Assembly: GCA_020846005.1 (NCBI GenBank)
Contig: JADLEQ010000091.1
Coordinates: forward strand, 46,372 to 110,371
Length of the DNA: 64,000 nt
Source of the DNA: Polyangiaceae bacterium
GTDB taxonomy: Bacteria > Myxococcota_A > Polyangia > Polyangiales > Polyangiaceae
Direction of reading: 5' to 3'
In this document: in pieces, positions 8,922 through 16,672 of the stretch
How positions within the stretch are numbered: position 1 is the first letter of the stretch
Layout of the letters: every line of letters begins with the position of its first letter
Made by a program: the position numbers and the translations under genes
The notes under the pieces: generated by a model
What the model was told of the DNA's origin: nothing
Database searches by the model: none
The model's input: only the letters and a program-made list of their open reading frames with translations

Positions 8922-9871
8922 CGCTCCCACGCCTCGAAGATCGCCTCCTCGAACAGGAGCAGCTCCAGGATCGCCAGCGCGAGGAACGGCCCCAGCGCCA
9001 TGCGCGCTCCGCGCCAGCCGGGCTCGGGCTCCTCGGCGATAGGGTCGCTCGCGAGCTCGCGCTCGAGCGCGGCGCGCTCCTCCGGGCTCGCTTGCTCGAG
9101 CGCCACGCGCATCGCCGCGCGCTCGGCCCGGACCGCCTCGGGTTCGTCGATGCGTCCGCGGCCGGCGTAGAGCGCGATCACCGCGAGCGTCCCCTGCACC
9201 GCGCCGGCGACCAGCGTGAACACGGCGCCGCGCCACCCGAACCATGCGCCGGCGAGCAGGCAGAGCTTGGCGTCGCCGAGCCCCATGCCGGGCTTGCCGC
9301 GGACCGCGCGGTGCAAGAGATCGAACGGGAGCCACACGACGGCGAAGCCGACCGCCGCGCCGAGGATGGAGTCGGGCACCTCCGTCCCGGGCCGCAAGGC
9401 GAGCGCTGCGCTCGCGCCGCCGAGGGCAGCGCCGCCGACGGACACCTCGTCGGGGACGAGCATGTGCTCGAGATCGATGAAGGCCGCCGCGACCAGCCCC
9501 AGGCCGAGCGCGAGCTGCGTGGCGAACCCCGCCACGGCGCGCCAGTCGCCGAGCCCCGGCAGCAGCGCCAGCGCCCGCTCGGCGAGCGCCCACGCGAGCA
9601 GCCCGCCGACCGCCTCGACCGCGGGGTAGCGGGGCGAGATGCGCGCGCCGCAGCAACGCGCGCGCCCTCGGAGCAGCAGCCAGCCGAGGACGGGCAGGTT
9701 GTCGTACGCCGCGATCGGCTCCCCGCAGGCACCGCACCTCGACCGCGGCGACACGACGCTCTCCCCGCGAGGCCAGCGGTGGATCACGACGTTCGTGAAG
9801 CTCCCGAACACCAGCCCCAGCGCCACGCACGTCGCCACGACGAAGGCGTGGGGCAGCTCGGCGAGGATCAT
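8903..9871 (-). CDS. pilD: Prepilin peptidase (type IV leader peptidase / N-methyltransferase)
   Basis: An inner-membrane aspartyl protease that cleaves and N-methylates type IV pilin and type II pseudopilin leaders. The N-terminal cytoplasmic part has GSFTNVVIHR and a Cys set (46, 49, 73, 74) around DNLPVLGWLLLRGR. The usual third Cys is replaced by Ala and two Cys are adjacent, so the zinc ligand spacing is atypical. The catalytic aspartates are D133 in AAFIDLEHMLVPD and D200 in GKPGMGLGDAKL. Several hydrophobic helices follow. A charged segment of about 60 residues sits before a last hydrophobic helix near the C terminus, longer than in typical PilD. ATG 9871 gives 322 residues. Confidence 0.9.
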   Translation of the reverse strand: MILAELPHAFVVATCVALGLVFGSFTNVVIHRWPRGESVVSPRSRCGACGEPIAAYDNLPVLGWLLLRGRARCCGARISPRYPAVEAVGGLLAWALAERALALLPGLGDWRAVAGFATQLALGLGLVAAAFIDLEHMLVPDEVSVGGAALGGASAALALRPGTEVPDSILGAAVGFAVVWLPFDLLHRAVRGKPGMGLGDAKLCLLAGAWFGWRGAVFTLVAGAVQGTLAVIALYAGRGRIDEPEAVRAERAAMRVALEQASPEERAALERELASDPIAEEPEPGWRGARMALGPFLALAILELLLFEEAIFEAWERWVLGG

Positions 9872-9906
9872 GGCGGGCGGGCTCGTCGGGGCGGCGGTTC
9901 CCGTTG

Positions 9907-9912
9907 TACCTT
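9907..9912 (+). promoter_or_regulatory. -10-like TACCTT before the ClpB-like gene
   Basis: TACCTT ends 8 bases before the ATG at 9921, and no Shine-Dalgarno sequence is present. This fits a leaderless or very short-leader transcript. Confidence 0.35.
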
Positions 9913-9920
9913 GGCGGGCG

Positions 9921-12512
9921 ATGCCGCGCGACCAGCCGACGACGCTCACCCTCGATCGATACTCGCCGGAGGCGAGGGGCCTCGTCGCGGGCGCGCAGGC
10001 GCTCGCCGACGAGCGGCGCCACGCCGAGGTGACCCCGCTCCACCTCCTCGCGCGCGCGCTCGATCGGGAGCCCGCGGTCGTGGAGGTCCTGCGGCGATCG
10101 GGCGCCGCCGTCGGCGAGCTCCCGGCCGCCGTCGAGCGCGCGCTCGGCACCCAGGCGCGGTCCACCGAGCCCTCGTGGCTCTCCGGGGCGACCATCGATC
10201 TGCTGGAGCGAGCCGAACGCGACGCCGCGCGCGAGCGCGCCCCCGAGGTCGGCGTCGCGCAGCTGCTGAACGCGTTGTCCCAGGAGATCCGTGGCGCGGC
10301 GGGGGAGCTGCTCGCCGCCGCCGGGGTGACGCCCGGCTCGCTGCGCGGGCACATGGCGCCCCTCACCCAGTCGAGGTCCGGCGCGGGCAAGGGCGCGCCG
10401 GCCTCGGGGCAGCGCGCCGCCACCCGTGATCTCGTGGACGAGGCGCGGCGTGGGATCGCCGACCCGGTGCTCTGCCGCGACGCCGAGGTGCGGCGGGTCC
10501 TGACGATCCTCGAGCGTCGCGCCAAGCAGCACCCGCTCCTCGTCGGGGAGCACGGCGTGGGCAAGGGCGCGGTCGTGCGAGCGCTCGCGCTCCGCGTCGC
10601 GCGCGGGGACGTCCCGGCCCCGCTGATCGGGGTCCGCCTCCTCGAACTCGACGCCGGGGTGCTCGCCGCAGGGGCGCGACTCCGGGGAGAGATCGAGGAG
10701 CGCGTGCGACAGCTCCTCGCCGAGGTGAGCGGCGCCGACACCATCCTCGTCGCGCGAGGGATCGAGCAGCTCTTCGGCCAGGGACCGGCCGGATCGGGTG
10801 TCGGTGATCTGCTCCGACCCGCGCTCTCGCGCGGCGAGGTGCGCCTCATCGCCACGACCACGCCGGAGGGGCTCCGGCGGATCAGCGATCGGGATCCCGC
10901 GCTCCCGCTGCTCTTCTCCGTCGTGCCGGTGGCCGAGCCCGGCGTCGAGCCGGCGATCGAGATCGTCCGCGGGCTCGCGTCACGCTTCGAGCTTCATCAC
11001 GATCTCGTCGTGACCGAGGGCGCCATCGTAGCGGCGGTCCGGCTGGCCCGCCGCTACGTCCGGGAGCGCGCGTTGCCCGACAGCGCGCTCGATCTCCTCG
11101 ACGAAGCGGCGGCGGCGCGGCGCGTGGAGGTGGACGGCGTGCCGTGGGTCGTCGACGGGACGCGCAGTCGCGTGGCGGCGCTCGAGCTGCAGGTGCAGAC
11201 GCTCGCGGGCGCCACGGATCCGACGAGCGTGGCGGCTCGCGATCGCCTCGGCGCCGAGCTCGAGCGGCTGCGGCCCGAGGCGCGAGAGCAGCAGGCGGCG
11301 CTCGAGTCGCGCCGCGGCGCGGCGGCGGCGCTCCGGGCGCTCCGGCGCGAGCTGGCGGAGGCGGAGGGGGCGCTCGAACGTGCGCGTGAGGGGCGCGAGC
11401 TCGCGCGGCAGGGCGAGCTCGAGCACGTGGCGCTCCCGGATCTCCGCCAGCGGGTGGGGCGCGCCGAGGAGGCGCTCCGCGCCTTCGGCGGCGAGGTCGA
11501 TCGTTCCCTGGACGAGCACGCGGTCGCCGCGACGCTGGAGGTGTGGACCGGCATCCCCGTAGCGCGGATGCTGGAGGGCGAGGCCGAGAAGCTGCTCGGG
11601 ATGGAGGCCCGGCTCGAGGAGCGGGTCGTCGGGCAAGCGGACGCCGTGAGCGCGGTGTCCCGGGCGGTACGCCGCAGCCGCGTGGGGTTGCGGGACCCGG
11701 GCAAGCCGATCGGCAGCTTCCTGTTTCTCGGCCCGAGCGGTGTCGGGAAGACGGAGCTGGCGAAGGCGCTGGCCGAGTACTTGTTCGACGACGAACAGGC
11801 GATGACGCGCCTGGACATGAGCGAGTTCATGGAGCGTCACATGGCGCAGCGGCTGATCGGCGCGCCGCCCGGCTACGCCGACAGCGAGCAAGGTGGGTTC
11901 CTCACGGAGGCGGTCCGGCGTCGCCCGTACTCCGTCCTCCTCTTCGACGAGGTCGAGAAGGCGCATCAGGACGTGTGGAACCTCCTCCTCCAGGTCCTCG
12001 ACGACGGCCGGCTCACCGACGGTCGTGGCCGCCCGGCCGACTTCTCCAACACCGTGGTGATCTTGACCAGCAACCTCGGCTCGGATCGGATCCTGGTCGC
12101 CGGGACCGACGCTCTGGCGACCGACGGCGGACGTGACGCACTGCGTGATGTGCTCCTGGAGGAGCTCCGCGGCTTCTTTCGCCCAGAGTTCCTGAACCGC
12201 ATCGACGAGGTGGTGGTGTTCCAGCCGCTCGGGCGGAGCGAGCTCGCCCGCATCGCGGACATCCAGCTCCGGCGCCTGGGGCGGCAGCTCGCCGAGCGCC
12301 GCCTGGAGCTCGCGCTGAGCCCCGAGGCGCGCGAGCGCCTGCTCGATCTCGGCTACGAACCCGCGCTCGGGGCCCGACCGCTGCGGCGCGCGATCCTGCG
12401 CCACGTGCAGGACCCACTCGCGACCGCCGTGCTCGCCGGGCGGCTCCCGGACGGCGCGCGGGTCGAGGTCCGGCTGGTGGGTGACGAGTTCGTGCTCGCC
12501 GAGTCGAGCTGA
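9921..12512 (+). CDS. ClpB-like AAA+ protein with a degenerate first ATPase domain
   Basis: An 863-residue protein with full ClpB architecture: Clp-N domain (about 10-150), AAA-1, a coiled-coil middle domain, AAA-2 and the C-terminal D2-small domain. AAA-2 looks intact: Walker A GPSGVGKTE at 604-612, Walker B LLFDEVEK with D676-E677, pore loop GAPPGYADSEQGG, sensor TSNLGSD and arginine-finger segment RPEFLNRIDEVVVF. AAA-1 does not. Its Walker A is GEHGVGKG (Gly216 replaces Thr). The Walker B acidic pair is Arg279-Gly280 in place of Asp-Glu. The pore-loop Tyr is Leu254. This suggests a disaggregase-like machine powered only by the second ring, probably a paralogue of a normal ClpB elsewhere in the genome. 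ATG 9921 begins the Clp-N homology; a longer frame upstream is antisense to pilD. Confidence 0.9.
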   Translation: MPRDQPTTLTLDRYSPEARGLVAGAQALADERRHAEVTPLHLLARALDREPAVVEVLRRSGAAVGELPAAVERALGTQARSTEPSWLSGATIDLLERAERDAARERAPEVGVAQLLNALSQEIRGAAGELLAAAGVTPGSLRGHMAPLTQSRSGAGKGAPASGQRAATRDLVDEARRGIADPVLCRDAEVRRVLTILERRAKQHPLLVGEHGVGKGAVVRALALRVARGDVPAPLIGVRLLELDAGVLAAGARLRGEIEERVRQLLAEVSGADTILVARGIEQLFGQGPAGSGVGDLLRPALSRGEVRLIATTTPEGLRRISDRDPALPLLFSVVPVAEPGVEPAIEIVRGLASRFELHHDLVVTEGAIVAAVRLARRYVRERALPDSALDLLDEAAAARRVEVDGVPWVVDGTRSRVAALELQVQTLAGATDPTSVAARDRLGAELERLRPEAREQQAALESRRGAAAALRALRRELAEAEGALERAREGRELARQGELEHVALPDLRQRVGRAEEALRAFGGEVDRSLDEHAVAATLEVWTGIPVARMLEGEAEKLLGMEARLEERVVGQADAVSAVSRAVRRSRVGLRDPGKPIGSFLFLGPSGVGKTELAKALAEYLFDDEQAMTRLDMSEFMERHMAQRLIGAPPGYADSEQGGFLTEAVRRRPYSVLLFDEVEKAHQDVWNLLLQVLDDGRLTDGRGRPADFSNTVVILTSNLGSDRILVAGTDALATDGGRDALRDVLLEELRGFFRPEFLNRIDEVVVFQPLGRSELARIADIQLRRLGRQLAERRLELALSPEARERLLDLGYEPALGARPLRRAILRHVQDPLATAVLAGRLPDGARVEVRLVGDEFVLAESS

Positions 12513-12623
12513 GTCCCCATCCGTGGCGACGCGCTGCGTCCCGCGGGGGGCTGGCGTGTGGGGATCTGTGTGCGGCGCCGTGTGCGGCACGGCGAGGGAT
12601 GCAGTCCGCGGCACCGCGTGCCG

Positions 12624-12653
12624 TTGGCGCTCGCCGTGCGCTCGTGCGATAAT
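12624..12653 (+). promoter_or_regulatory. Candidate promoter of the radical SAM cluster
   Basis: TTGGCG (12624-12629) and GATAAT (12648-12653) are spaced by 18 bases, in one of the few A+T-rich spots of the region. An inverted repeat GCGAT-N4-ATCGC (12646-12659) overlaps the -10 and could be an operator. The predicted transcript would start about 50 bases before the Tat-signal gene. Confidence 0.45.
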
Positions 12654-12713
12654 CATCGCGTTGACGCAGAGTCGGCCTTCGCCGAAGATGCAGTCTCAAC
12701 GAGGAGACGCGAG

Positions 12714-13223
12714 ATGAGCAACGAAGTGAACCGCCGTTCGTTCGTGGGTGCGCTCGGCGTGGGCGCGGCCGCGGCCGCCGCGAGCAGCACCGCTGCCGTG
12801 CACGCGGCGCCCGCCACGGGCGCGATCGTGCTGACTCCGCAGGAACAGGCGCAACGCGCCGAAGCGCTGGAGAGCGCCGTCGCGCCGCTGACGTCGGGCT
12901 CACGCCTCGGCCGCTGGACGGTCGAGCGGGTGCTCCCCGTCGCGGCCGGCGCGCAGAGCTTGGTGCTCCGCGACGCGAGCGGGGGCCTCTTCCAACTCGA
13001 CGTCTGCTCGAGGGCTCCCGGCGTCTCCAGCCCGGCCTCCACCGACCGCTTCCAGGTGTTCGTCGCCAACGGCGGCGACGGCGCGACGGCGACGGTCGAG
13101 GACCACGGCCTCGCGGCCATGGCGCTGGCCGAGGTCATCCGCGCCAACGAGCAGCGACTCGACGGCCGAGGCTTCGAGGCCCTGGCAGCTCGGGAGCACC
13201 TGGCGCGCATCCACACGGTCTGA
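12714..13223 (+). CDS. Tat-signal protein of unknown function, first gene of the radical SAM cluster
   Basis: A 169-residue protein with a twin-arginine signal: NRRSF at residues 6-10 followed by an Ala-rich hydrophobic stretch and a likely AHA/A-type cleavage near residue 33. The mature part has a compact strand-rich segment (WTVERVLPVAAGAQSLVLRD), one Cys in LDVCSR, and FQVFVANGGDGATATVEDHG followed by a helix. I recognise no characterised family. The Tat route implies export after folding or cofactor or modification in the cytoplasm, so it is a candidate substrate of the maturases downstream. The ATG follows a good GAGGAG ribosome site. The radical SAM gene starts 2 bases after its stop, so the two are co-transcribed. 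Confidence 0.75.
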   Translation: MSNEVNRRSFVGALGVGAAAAAASSTAAVHAAPATGAIVLTPQEQAQRAEALESAVAPLTSGSRLGRWTVERVLPVAAGAQSLVLRDASGGLFQLDVCSRAPGVSSPASTDRFQVFVANGGDGATATVEDHGLAAMALAEVIRANEQRLDGRGFEALAAREHLARIHTV

Positions 13224-13225
13224 GC

Positions 13226-13984
13226 GTGCGCGTCGTCCAGCTCGGCTTCGAGTGCAACAACGCCTGCGTGTTCTGCGCGCAGGGGGCGCTCGCGCGCCTC
13301 GCGCCCCCCGTCACGGACACCGCCGTCGAGGCGGCGCTCGCCGGTGTCCGCGCGGGCGAGCCGCTGGCGTTCGTCGGCGGTGAGCCGACGCTGCACCCCG
13401 AGCTCGATCGCTGGATCGCGGCCGCTCGGCGCCGCGGCGCCTCGCAGGTGCTCCTGCAGACGAACGGCCGCCTGCTCGCGGTGCCGGGGCGCGCGGCGGC
13501 GCTCGCGGCGGCCGGGCTCACCGCCCTCGATCTCTCACTCCACGGCGACACCGCCCCCGTGCACGATCACCACACCGGCGTCCCGGGCTCGTTCGAGCAG
13601 AGCTGCGCCGGGGCTCGCGCGGGGCGGTCGGCGGGGCTCGCGCTCGGCGTCACCGCCGTCGTGACCAAGTCCAACCTGCGCCACCTGAGCGGCGTCGTCC
13701 GCCTGGCGCACCGGCTCGGCGCCGACGCGATCCGCCTGGCCCCGGCGCAGGCGCACGGCCGCGCGTTCGCCGCCGCGCCGCGCGTGCTCCCCGCGCCGCA
13801 GCTGGCGCGCCCGCACGTCGCCGCGGCGCTCCGCGTCGCGGCAGAGCTCGGGCTCGCCGGCCTCCTCGGGGATCGCGTCACCCCCGGCCTCGAGCAGCGG
13901 TTCGCCGGGCTCGGCGTCGCCGAGCCCGCTCCCGGCGGTCGCGCGCTGGCCTCCCGCGCCACCGCTCCACCTCTGGCGCTCTGA
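13226..13984 (+). CDS. Short radical SAM protein
   Basis: A 252-residue radical S-adenosylmethionine enzyme. The cluster motif CNNACVFC (Cys10, Cys14, Cys17) binds a 4Fe-4S cluster, and GGEPT at 51-55 contacts SAM. A partial TIM barrel follows, with LDLSLHGD and TAVVTKSN strands. There is no C-terminal SPASM or twitch Cys cluster, and the barrel is short, so it may act with the second radical SAM protein at 17617. GTG start. It is 2 bases downstream of the Tat-signal gene and 40 bases upstream of the MopE-like gene. The last 30 residues are low-complexity. The substrate is unknown. Confidence 0.85.
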   Translation: MRVVQLGFECNNACVFCAQGALARLAPPVTDTAVEAALAGVRAGEPLAFVGGEPTLHPELDRWIAAARRRGASQVLLQTNGRLLAVPGRAAALAAAGLTALDLSLHGDTAPVHDHHTGVPGSFEQSCAGARAGRSAGLALGVTAVVTKSNLRHLSGVVRLAHRLGADAIRLAPAQAHGRAFAAAPRVLPAPQLARPHVAAALRVAAELGLAGLLGDRVTPGLEQRFAGLGVAEPAPGGRALASRATAPPLAL

Positions 13985-14024
13985 TCCGTCCGCCCTCTCC
14001 ACGTCCACGAACAGGGGAATACTC

Positions 14025-15854
14025 ATGACTCGGCACCTCGCTTCTCGCAGGATCCTCGCGTACGGCGCCCTCGGCTCGCTGCTCGGACTGTTCGCGGTCG
14101 CGTGCGCTTCTGGAGGCGAGGATGATCCGGGTCGCGGCGGCTCGGGCGCCGCGAGCGGCACCGGCGGCTCGTCCGGCGACGCCGGCGACACCGACGGCTC
14201 GTCGGGCACTGGCGGCTTCGGCGGCTCCTCCGGCTCCTCGGGAGCGGCGGGCGCCGGCGGCGGCGGAGCGGGCTCTGGCGGCGTCGGCGCGGCGGGCTCT
14301 GGCGGCGTCGGCGCGGCGGGCTCCGGTGGCGTCGGTGCGGCGGGCGCCGGCGGCGGCGGCACCGGCGGCGGCGGCACCGGCGGCGGCGGCACCGGCGGCG
14401 GCGGCACCGGCGGCGGCGGCACCGGCGGCGGTGGCACCGGCGGCGGTGGCACCGGCGGCGTCGGCGCGGCGGGCGCCGGCGGCACCGGGGGCGCGTGCGT
14501 CCCCAACAGCGGCCCCGAGCAGTGCAACGGTATCGACGACGACAGCAACGGCCAGGTCGACGAGGGCAACCCGGGGGGCGGCTGCCCCTGCAACGTGCCG
14601 GGGCTGTCCGGCGTCTGCGCGGACGGGATCGACACGTGCAGCAGCGGCGTGATCATCTGCCTCGCCACCAACACGCCCTCCTCCGAGACGTGCAACGGCC
14701 TCGACGACAACTGCAACGGCGTCCCCGACGAGGGTAACCCCGGCGGCGGCGGCGCTTGCGACACCGGGCAACCCGGGATCTGCGCCGTCGGGACGTACGC
14801 CTGCGGCGCCGGGCAGCTCGAGTGTCTGCAGAACGTGCAGGCGCTGCCGTCCGAGGTCTGCAACCTCCTGGACGACAACTGCAACGGCTCGGTGGACGAG
14901 AACCTCGGCGGTGGCGCGTGTGACACGGGGGATGATGGCGAGTGCGCAGCCGGCATCGAGAGCTGCACCAGCGGCCAGACGGTCTGCGCCGCGATCAACT
15001 CGCCTACGCAGGAGCTCTGCAACGGCAAGGACGACGACTGCGACGGCCAGTTCGACCAGGGCAACCCCGAGGGCGGCGTCGCGTGTACGGTCGCGGGGCA
15101 ATCGGGCATCTGCGCGACCGGACTCAGCCAGTGCCAGACGGGCGGCAACCTCGTCTGCATCCAGACGGTCTCCGGCACGTCCGAGGCCTGCAACGGCCTC
15201 GACGACGACTGCAACGGGACCGCCGACGACGACGCGAACGTCGTGGCGATGTGCGCTCGCGCCGCCGGCTGCGGCACGCTCACGCTGCCGAACGTCAGCT
15301 CGGCGGCCTGCGCCTCCGGCGCCTGCACGCTCTCGTGCAGCGGCGCGTACGAGAACAACGACGGCGATCTCTGCAACGGGTGCGAGTCGCTCGGGTGCGC
15401 GTCGGTCCCCGCCGGCGGGGACACGTGTGGCACCGCGAACGGCGTCTCGGTGTCGGGCCCGACTCAGCGCGACGGTACGCTCACCGTGCAGAACGAGACG
15501 CGCTACTACCTCGTGACGTTCACGCCGCCCGCGGCGGGTCTCGCCTTCAACCCGACCATCAGCATGGCGGCTGGCAGCTCGGACTACCAGATGGATGTGC
15601 TCACCGGCTGCGGGACGCCGATCGCCTGCCCGTCGCCCGGCGCCCACGCGGGCGGAGGCGGAGACGGCACGAACAAGGTGACGTGGAGCATGAACTTCAC
15701 CTACACCCCGGGCTTCGAGACGGCGTGCCTCGGCAACGGCAACTGCTCGTCGGCGACGACACCGCCTACGAGCGTCGTCGTGAAGGTCACGCGCATCTCG
15801 GCGATCACGACCGGGAACAAGTGTAACCCGTACACGATCTCGTTCAGCCAGTAG
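14025..15854 (+). CDS. MopE-type repeat lipoprotein with Gly-rich linker
   Basis: A 609-residue surface lipoprotein. The signal peptide ends in a lipobox (LFAVAC). Residues about 38-160 are an almost pure Gly/Ala/Ser/Thr linker. Five MopE-type putative metal-binding motifs follow, of the form C-N-G-x-D-D-D-C-N-G-x-x-D-E, near residues 166, 222, 279, 332 and 389. They are Asp/Asn-rich and probably bind calcium or another metal. The C-terminal part has paired Cys and a strand-rich region (TRYYLVTFTPPAAG), perhaps a bacterial pre-peptidase-like fold. AGGGGA is 6 bases before the ATG. It lies between two radical SAM genes and could be the exported product or target of the cluster. MopE of methanotrophs carries an oxidised Trp (kynurenine) that binds copper; whether this protein is modified is unknown. 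Confidence 0.85.
   Translation: MTRHLASRRILAYGALGSLLGLFAVACASGGEDDPGRGGSGAASGTGGSSGDAGDTDGSSGTGGFGGSSGSSGAAGAGGGGAGSGGVGAAGSGGVGAAGSGGVGAAGAGGGGTGGGGTGGGGTGGGGTGGGGTGGGGTGGGGTGGVGAAGAGGTGGACVPNSGPEQCNGIDDDSNGQVDEGNPGGGCPCNVPGLSGVCADGIDTCSSGVIICLATNTPSSETCNGLDDNCNGVPDEGNPGGGGACDTGQPGICAVGTYACGAGQLECLQNVQALPSEVCNLLDDNCNGSVDENLGGGACDTGDDGECAAGIESCTSGQTVCAAINSPTQELCNGKDDDCDGQFDQGNPEGGVACTVAGQSGICATGLSQCQTGGNLVCIQTVSGTSEACNGLDDDCNGTADDDANVVAMCARAAGCGTLTLPNVSSAACASGACTLSCSGAYENNDGDLCNGCESLGCASVPAGGDTCGTANGVSVSGPTQRDGTLTVQNETRYYLVTFTPPAAGLAFNPTISMAAGSSDYQMDVLTGCGTPIACPSPGAHAGGGGDGTNKVTWSMNFTYTPGFETACLGNGNCSSATTPPTSVVVKVTRISAITTGNKCNPYTISFSQ
14271..14465 (+). repeat. Tandem repeats coding for the Gly-rich linker
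   Basis: Three 24-base units (14271-14342, coding GSGGVGAA) are followed by seven 15-base units (14361-14465, coding TGGGG). They lie in the lipoprotein frame. Antisense reading gives spurious Pro-rich frames. Confidence 0.9.
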
Positions 15855-15889
15855 CAGCGGCGGAGCGGGCCCTCGCCCCCGCCCCGTGG

Positions 15890-15895
15890 TACTCT
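15890..15895 (+). promoter_or_regulatory. -10-like TACTCT before hxsD
   Basis: TACTCT lies 33 bases before the GTG at 15929. GGAG is placed 8 bases before the GTG, so a short leader with a ribosome site would be made. Confidence 0.3.
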
Positions 15896-15928
15896 CGGCG
15901 CGCGGCGACCCGCCGCTGGAGATCTCCC

Positions 15929-16387
15929 GTGACCGAACTCGCCGTGACGAAGGCCTCCGGACAGCTCGTGATCGAGCTCGACGAGAAGCTCTACCCGCTC
16001 GACGCCATCTATGGCGCCTCGTACATCTTCATCGATCGCTGCTATCTCCATCTCGACCGGCCGGCGGCGGGGCGGATCTCCGTGCAGCTTCGGCTCAAGC
16101 CCGGGGTGGAGCGAGAGCTCGACGACCTCGCCGGCGAATTCGAGAACGAGCTCCTCGGCCAGGCGTGGCGGCGGCTGATCCTCGACGAGAACCGCCAGCT
16201 CGTCGAGGACGTGACGACGCGCGCGCTCGCCGGGGCCGCCGGCCCGGCCGGGCTGGATGATCTCCTGGCGATGGATGTCGACGACGACACCGCGTTCGAG
16301 GATCCGCTCGGGATCGCGATGAGCTGGGAGGAGAAGTACAAGAAGAAGGCGACCGAGCCGACCTCGGGGGGCGAGGGGCCGGCGTGA
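15929..16387 (+). CDS. hxsD: HxsD family protein (His-Xaa-Ser system)
   Basis: A 152-residue cytoplasmic protein that resembles HxsD of His-Xaa-Ser systems. Features are the N-terminal strand VIELDEKLYPLDAIYGAS, the FIDRCYLHLD segment, a loop, and EFENELLGQAWRRLILDENR leading into the final helices. HxsD always occurs with radical SAM maturases HxsB and HxsC and is thought to help maturation, but its biochemical role is not established. The C-terminal 50 residues (acidic DVDDDTAFEDP and then EKYKKK) are extra. The GTG start has a GGAG ribosome site. The stop codon overlaps the next start as GTGA. The recognition rests on motif resemblance, not on a search. Confidence 0.72.
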   Translation: MTELAVTKASGQLVIELDEKLYPLDAIYGASYIFIDRCYLHLDRPAAGRISVQLRLKPGVERELDDLAGEFENELLGQAWRRLILDENRQLVEDVTTRALAGAAGPAGLDDLLAMDVDDDTAFEDPLGIAMSWEEKYKKKATEPTSGGEGPA

Positions 16388-16608
16388 TCGAGCTGAAGCT
16401 CCACCGGGACCTCTACGCCCGCGCGGCGGTCGACGCCGCGGTCGCGGCGTTCGGCGACTACGCCCAGGTCGATCTCGAGCCGCGCGACGACGCGTACGTG
16501 CTCCGCTGCGCCGCGGTCGGCGACACCGACGAGGCCCAGCTCGTGCTCGAGCTCGGGAACTTCGCGCTCGGCCTCACGATCGAGGGGCGCGGCTCGAGCG
16601 GCGGCTGA
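16384..16608 (+). CDS. Small HxsD-like partner protein
   Basis: A 74-residue protein whose strand-helix-strand order matches the first half of the preceding HxsD: IELKLHRDLYARAAVDAAV resembles IELDEKLYPLDAIYGAS, DYAQVDL resembles RCYLHLD, and the LVLELGNFALGL segment aligns with the EFENELLGQ helix. It looks like a shortened, diverged paralogue, so a heteromer with HxsD is plausible. The GTG start overlaps the hxsD stop (GTGA), which implies tight coupling. No signal peptide or metal motif. Confidence 0.7.
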   Translation: MIELKLHRDLYARAAVDAAVAAFGDYAQVDLEPRDDAYVLRCAAVGDTDEAQLVLELGNFALGLTIEGRGSSGG

Positions 16609-16660
16609 GGCCGGGGAGGTCCGTCGCCCGCCGGTGACGTGCGGGGGCCGACGCGCCTGC

Positions 16661-16666
16661 TAGGGT
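16661..16666 (+). promoter_or_regulatory. -10-like TAGGGT, leaderless spacing
   Basis: TAGGGT ends 6 bases before the ATG at 16673 and there is no Shine-Dalgarno sequence. This is the expected geometry of a leaderless promoter, and would give the methyltransferase-radical SAM pair its own transcript. Confidence 0.42.
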
Positions 16667-16672
16667 GGATCC

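Noticed and set aside
12661..12666. TTGACG as a -35 box for the Tat-signal gene
   Set aside because: No A+T-rich hexamer lies 16-18 bases downstream; TTGGCG-N18-GATAAT just upstream fits better.
14271..14465. CRISPR-like regular repeats
   Set aside because: Units of 24 and 15 bases with no spacers, in the reading frame of a Gly-rich linker.
13535..15647. Long minus-strand frames with Pro/Val/Ala repeats opposite the MopE-like gene
   Set aside because: They are mirror images of the Gly-rich linker repeats and the MopE motifs; the plus-strand gene has a lipobox, ribosome site and family motifs.
15929..16608. His-Xaa-Ser repeat substrate (HxsA) in the cluster
   Set aside because: I looked through each protein of the cluster for repeated H-x-S and found none, so a classical Hxs system is not claimed.
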